Shown: positions 48,388 through 51,104 of the stretch, one piece after another
How the letters are laid out: every line of letters starts with the position of its first letter
Position numbering within the stretch: position 1 is the stretch's first letter
DNA from: a virus
Reading direction: 5' to 3' (one strand)
Length of the DNA: 51,104 nucleotides
Virus record (IMG/VR): IMGVR_UViG_3300032163_000021
Location: 1 to 51,104 of that record
Notes under the pieces: model-generated
Seen by the model: the letters and a program-made list of their open reading frames with translations, nothing else
Told to the model about the DNA's origin: nothing
Databases searched by the model: none
Translations under genes and position numbers: made by a program

Positions 48388-48783
48388 GTGAAGAGGATCT
48401 TTTCCGCGCTGTTCCTGGTCCTGGTCGTCACGACCGTCGCCGCCGCTCCCTCCGTAGTGTTCGTCTCCTGCACGGGAACGACGAACGCCGCTCCCCGGAT
48501 GCAAGTCTTCCCGGCATCCATCGCTTTCGGGAGCATCGACACCGCGGGCGTGGCGGTGGCGGAGTTGAAGGTCAAGAACGTCGGTGGAGGCACCCTGCTC
48601 GGCGTGGTTCGCCGTCGGACAGGCGTCCCTTGCGCTCCCAACTTCTCCATCCTCAAGGATGGGGCTTCGGTGGACTCCATCCCGTTCTCTCTGGGTCCGG
48701 GTCTGGAGCGGTCATGCTCGATCCGTTACACCGGGATCGGCTCCGGTCCGTACAGTTGCGACATCGAGGTTCGGCAGAGATGA
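48388..48783 (+). CDS. secreted beta-domain protein, 131 aa, GTG start
   Basis: GTG 48388 behind TAGGAGGT. The first 20 residues are a signal peptide (KRIFSALFLVLVVTTVAAA) with an Ala-x-Ala cleavage site. The rest is an Ig-like domain (VFPASIAFGSIDTAGVAVAELKV) of the type found in ASH or choice-of-anchor proteins, with paired Cys (C103/C116 region) that suggest a disulfide. It would act in the periplasm or at the cell surface, perhaps in lysis. Function unproven. Confidence 0.7.
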   Translation: MKRIFSALFLVLVVTTVAAAPSVVFVSCTGTTNAAPRMQVFPASIAFGSIDTAGVAVAELKVKNVGGGTLLGVVRRRTGVPCAPNFSILKDGASVDSIPFSLGPGLERSCSIRYTGIGSGPYSCDIEVRQR

Positions 48784-49016
48784 GATCCTTGCTGCTCCTC
48801 CTCTGCGCCGTGATCGTGCCGTGCACGGGGCGCACCATCCCTGCGGGAGAAAGCCGGATGCTTCACGTCGTCTGCGGCATGGACACGACCACGACCTACT
48901 CGGTTCGCCGGGATGACGTCCTGATCTTCAGCCATCAATGGAACCGAAACGGGATGATCACGTTCCAGGCTCAGGATCCCGGATTCTTCAAGGTGATTCC
49001 CGACAGCATCCCTTGA
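48780..49016 (+). CDS. small secreted protein, 78 aa
   Basis: ATG 48780 overlaps the previous stop (ATGA). Signal-like start (RSLLLLLCAVIVPCTG) with Cys at 9 and 15, but no perfect lipobox. A Cys near position 32 may form a disulfide. The small beta domain has the segment VRRDDVLIFSHQWNRNG. Paired with the previous secreted protein, it may form a two-part periplasmic factor such as a spanin substitute. That is inference only. Confidence 0.6.
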   Translation: MRSLLLLLCAVIVPCTGRTIPAGESRMLHVVCGMDTTTTYSVRRDDVLIFSHQWNRNGMITFQAQDPGFFKVIPDSIP

Positions 49017-49043
49017 ACCTGATTCACGGAGGAGGAGTAGGCC

Positions 49044-49592
49044 ATGGGACTAGACTGGAAGTCGATCGTGCGCAACGTGGCGCCGACCATCGGCACCGTG
49101 ATCTCGGGAGGCAACCCGCTCGCTGGCGGAGCCATCCGCGCGCTCTCCGAGGCCCTGTTGGGCAAGCCGGACGCCAGCGAGACGGAGATCGCGGACTACG
49201 TCTCCAAGGCCCGACCGGAAGATCTCGTCAAGTTGCGGGAGGTCGAGACGGCCTACGCCGCGAAGATGGCGGAGATCGGCCTGCGCCCGATGGAGATGGA
49301 GATCCAGGACCGGGCCTCCGCCCGAGACTTGTTCAAGGTCGACACCGGCCCGCAGAAGAACATCAGCTACCTGTTCCTCCGCGGCTACTTCATCTTGTTG
49401 GCCGTCATGTTGTTGTCCAGCGTGGTTGGATCCCTGGTCGGGAGGCCCGTGGCCTACCCACCCGAGTTCAAGGATATGCTCTTCATCATGACCGGAGCGG
49501 TGGTCACGATCCTGTCCTTCTGGTTCGGGACGACCAAGGGATCTGCGGACAAAACCGAGGCTCTCGCGCGGAGCCAGCCAGCGGATCGATGA
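49044..49592 (+). CDS. holin, GTA 3TM type
   Basis: A 182-residue protein from ATG 49044 behind GGAGGAGG. It has an N-terminal amphipathic region (SIVRNVAPTIGTVISGGNPLAGGAIRAL), a charged helical middle and two to three hydrophobic segments in the last third (YLFLRGYFILLAVMLLSSVVG and LFIMTGAVVTILSFWFG). This is the pattern of the GTA_holin_3TM family, which lets the endolysin reach the wall. Its 3' end overlaps the convergent minus-strand gene by 89 bases. Confidence 0.82.
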   Translation: MGLDWKSIVRNVAPTIGTVISGGNPLAGGAIRALSEALLGKPDASETEIADYVSKARPEDLVKLREVETAYAAKMAEIGLRPMEMEIQDRASARDLFKVDTGPQKNISYLFLRGYFILLAVMLLSSVVGSLVGRPVAYPPEFKDMLFIMTGAVVTILSFWFGTTKGSADKTEALARSQPADR

Positions 49593-49911
49593 CACCGAAG
49601 ACGTATTCGATCTTCGACCACTGGATGAAGTAGACCCGTTGGCCGTGGTGGTGGCTGGAGAAATAATCGACGTAGCGGTCTCGGGCCATCGTCAACTGGC
49701 CGGCGGACTTATGGAGTGAGTAGCCGAGCCGGGTCTCCAGAGTTTCCCGGTCCTCTCGATCCACGACGGCCAAGAACTGCCGGCGCGTGATCCTGCGGGC
49801 CTCCTCGATCATGGACCGTAGTCCGCCGGTGATCCAGACGTCCTCTTCCGGCCAGTCCGCGCACGTCCTCAGAAACCGGGCCTTGCGGCCAGGGATCGTC
49901 GCTACGCGCAT
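49504..49911 (-). CDS. hypothetical protein, 135 aa (convergent)
   Basis: Read leftward from ATG 49911. Helical middle (LRSMIEEARRITRRQFLAVVDRED, given by positions 31-54), then a Tyr-rich part (YVDYFSSHHHGQRVYFIQWSKIEYVFG) with a HHH. The last 28 residues lie over the 3' end of the holin gene and look like shadow sequence. It is a possible toxin or DNA-binding protein, but no family is recognised. The start overlaps the HNH gene's stop by 10 bases. Confidence 0.55.
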   Translation of the reverse strand: MRVATIPGRKARFLRTCADWPEEDVWITGGLRSMIEEARRITRRQFLAVVDREDRETLETRLGYSLHKSAGQLTMARDRYVDYFSSHHHGQRVYFIQWSKIEYVFGVIDPLAGSAREPRFCPQIPWSSRTRRTGS

Positions 49912-50774
49912 TCTGGGGAATCCCCGCTGTCCGTAGTGGGATCCTTCTCAGAAACGTGCTGCGGCCCCGTTTCCGCCCCAAAACGACCCCTTGTGGCGTA
50001 CTCCGGGGGATCGATAATCCCGCCCGGCATTAGGCCCTCGAGGCTCTCTCCGTACAGGAAGGAGTGCTCCACCCGTCGCTCAACCTGATCCTTGACCTTG
50101 GAAGCCACGGACGCTGCGATCTCCTGCTTGATCCCGCGAGCGATCGATCTCGGCAAGGAGTTGCTCGCGGTGGCCAATCGGAGAACATGAGGAAGGATCA
50201 GCAGGGCGTTGGCCAGGTCGACCCGGTCCTCGCCGGTCAGGAGCTCCTCGAAGCCTCCCACGACCGCCTCCGAGATGAACGCGGTCTTCGAGAAGAGGGA
50301 TCGGACCTCGCGAATGACCCTATCGATCTCATTCTCGCTGGTCTCTCCCACCTCTCGGCAGGCATGTCGAATCCGTTGGTTTAGCATCTGTGACTTCTTT
50401 CTTCCAGGCGCGATGGCGGCGACGGCCTCCTCGATCGTCATGGACATCGATTCGAGATCCTTCCGTAGCCTTTGGGCGGCTTCCTCCTTCTTATGACACT
50501 CGACGCACAGTGCCTGCAGCCGGTCGGGCGTCTGAAAGAGCCGCTCCTTCACGATCCTCACAAGCTCATCCCAGTCGATGCCGTCCTGATGGTGGCACTC
50601 GACCGTGACCTCCCGGCCCTTCGCCCGACTGTGCTTCTTCCCGCACGTCTGGCAGGTGTAGCCGGCGAGGCGCAGACATTCCCGCCGCTCCCGGCTTTGG
50701 AGCCATGCTAGCCGGAGCAAGTGCTTGATGATCGAGGGCGGCGTGACGGGTGGCTTCAGCTTCTTCTCGGTCAT
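49902..50774 (-). CDS. HNH-endonuclease-domain protein, 290 aa
   Basis: The N-terminal 100 residues form an HNH domain: YTCQTCGKK (CXXC 41-44), then VECHHQDGIDWDEL with His61-His62 and a DG loop, then LCVECHKKEE (CXXCH 90-94). The rest is a helical, charged domain of about 190 residues without a known name. It may be a homing-type or packaging-linked nuclease. ATG 50774 is chosen over earlier Met codons because it overlaps the upstream stop (ATGA) behind GGAGACAGGAA. Confidence 0.82.
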   Translation of the reverse strand: MTEKKLKPPVTPPSIIKHLLRLAWLQSRERRECLRLAGYTCQTCGKKHSRAKGREVTVECHHQDGIDWDELVRIVKERLFQTPDRLQALCVECHKKEEAAQRLRKDLESMSMTIEEAVAAIAPGRKKSQMLNQRIRHACREVGETSENEIDRVIREVRSLFSKTAFISEAVVGGFEELLTGEDRVDLANALLILPHVLRLATASNSLPRSIARGIKQEIAASVASKVKDQVERRVEHSFLYGESLEGLMPGGIIDPPEYATRGRFGAETGPQHVSEKDPTTDSGDSPECA

Positions 50775-51028
50775 TTCCTGTCTCCGAGTTCGTAGATGTA
50801 GATTCTGCCGTAGACCCTGCCATCGGGAGGACAGTTCACCGACTCGTCGATCCTTCCCTTGAATCGAAACTCCAGATGCGGCTCCGGGGCCGTGAATTCT
50901 TCCGGAGACATCGGAGACCAACACGGATTCGTGATTCGAGCCACGAACATCGTCAAGGGTAGCTTAGGAACGCAGATGATTCCCGACATCCACCGTTCTC
51001 CGTATGCCAGAGCTCGGATGTAGGGCAC
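50771..51028 (-). CDS. hypothetical protein, 85 aa, GTG start
   Basis: Read leftward from GTG 51028. Beta-rich (RWMSGIICVPKLPLTMFVA, then PHLEFRFKGRIDES) and ending IYIYELGDRK. No family recognised. The same frame is open upstream to the window edge, so a longer N-terminus from outside the window is possible. If the window is circular, the preceding gene stops at 51033-51035, just four bases before this GTG, which favours the short form. Confidence 0.5.
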   Translation of the reverse strand: MPYIRALAYGERWMSGIICVPKLPLTMFVARITNPCWSPMSPEEFTAPEPHLEFRFKGRIDESVNCPPDGRVYGRIYIYELGDRK

Positions 51029-51032
51029 GTTG

Positions 51033-51104
51033 TCACCGACCCTTTCGATCAGCGATCCAGCGAATTGCTGCCTGCCACGACGTCTTGACGCGGCCTCTGC
51101 GGGC
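51033..51104 (-). CDS. possible 3' end of the gene starting at 399 (if circular)
   Basis: Reading from 51104 leftward in the phase that continues the frame ending at base 1 gives 23 codons (ARRGRVKTSWQAAIRWIADR...) and a TGA at 51035-51033. A basic, helical end. This would close the 156-residue gene across the ends of the window. Its reality depends on circularity. Confidence 0.4.
   Translation of the reverse strand, partial: ARRGRVKTSWQAAIRWIADRKGR

Noticed and set aside
1-51104. tRNA genes and CRISPR arrays
   Set aside because: No T-loop/acceptor pairs or regularly spaced repeats were found by eye; a small tRNA could still be missed without a covariance search.

Overview
The window looks like a tailed double-stranded DNA bacteriophage of siphovirus type. 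It is GC-rich, almost gap-free, and carries small and large terminase, portal, protease-scaffold, HK97-type capsid, tail tube, tape measure, tail tip and lysis genes in the usual order. The tape measure of 734 residues suggests a tail of roughly 110 nm, by the usual 0.15 nm per residue. The tail tip set (two DUF2460 proteins, a DUF2163 hub, an NlpC/P60 peptidase and a very large tip protein) resembles genes g12-g15 of the Rhodobacter gene transfer agent. Together with a GTA-type holin and a GH108 endolysin this points to a Gram-negative, probably proteobacterial, host. I cannot name the phage or its host. No integrase, repressor, tRNA or CRISPR array was seen.

The genome is organised in two arms from a divergent promoter region at about 10.26-10.31 kb. 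The leftward arm (10.1 kb down to 1) holds a recombination set and many small accessory genes linked by 4-base start/stop overlaps. The recombination set is a YqaJ-type exonuclease, RecT, an SMC/RecF-like ATPase and a conserved 519-residue protein. Three leftward sigma70-like promoters fit this arm. Minus-strand genes also fill 49.5-51.1 kb. The reading frame leaving base 1 continues in frame from base 51104 and stops just before the next gene, so the window may be a complete circular or circularly permuted genome.

The rightward arm begins with small early genes, then a SNF2-like helicase and a DNA methyltransferase (12.5-14.9 kb). A 430-base non-coding stretch with hairpins, an operator-like dyad and a promoter follows, then a replication initiator with a 34-proline linker (15.4 kb). 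The packaging and head module runs from 17.7 to 28.9 kb, and head-tail joining, tail and lysis genes from 35.5 to 49.6 kb.

The main surprise lies between 28.9 and 35.4 kb. Between capsid and head-tail genes is a coupled cassette of a GGGPSL-type (DUF115-like) protein, three further glycosyltransferase-like proteins, a DUF4254-like small protein, a SAM methyltransferase, a radical SAM enzyme and a family 2 glycosyltransferase. It looks like a virion- or surface-modification system. Inside it, in a structured GC-rich island at 29.71 kb, is a 16-bp sequence equal to a chromosomal parS (ParB-binding) site, although no parA or parB gene is in the window. Other notable points are a HxH-rich collar-repeat protein in the head module, a nested scaffold start, a probable -1 frameshift for the tail chaperones, two places where a strong ribosome site and the coding frame disagree by one base, and a seven-codon leader ORF coupled to the replication gene.
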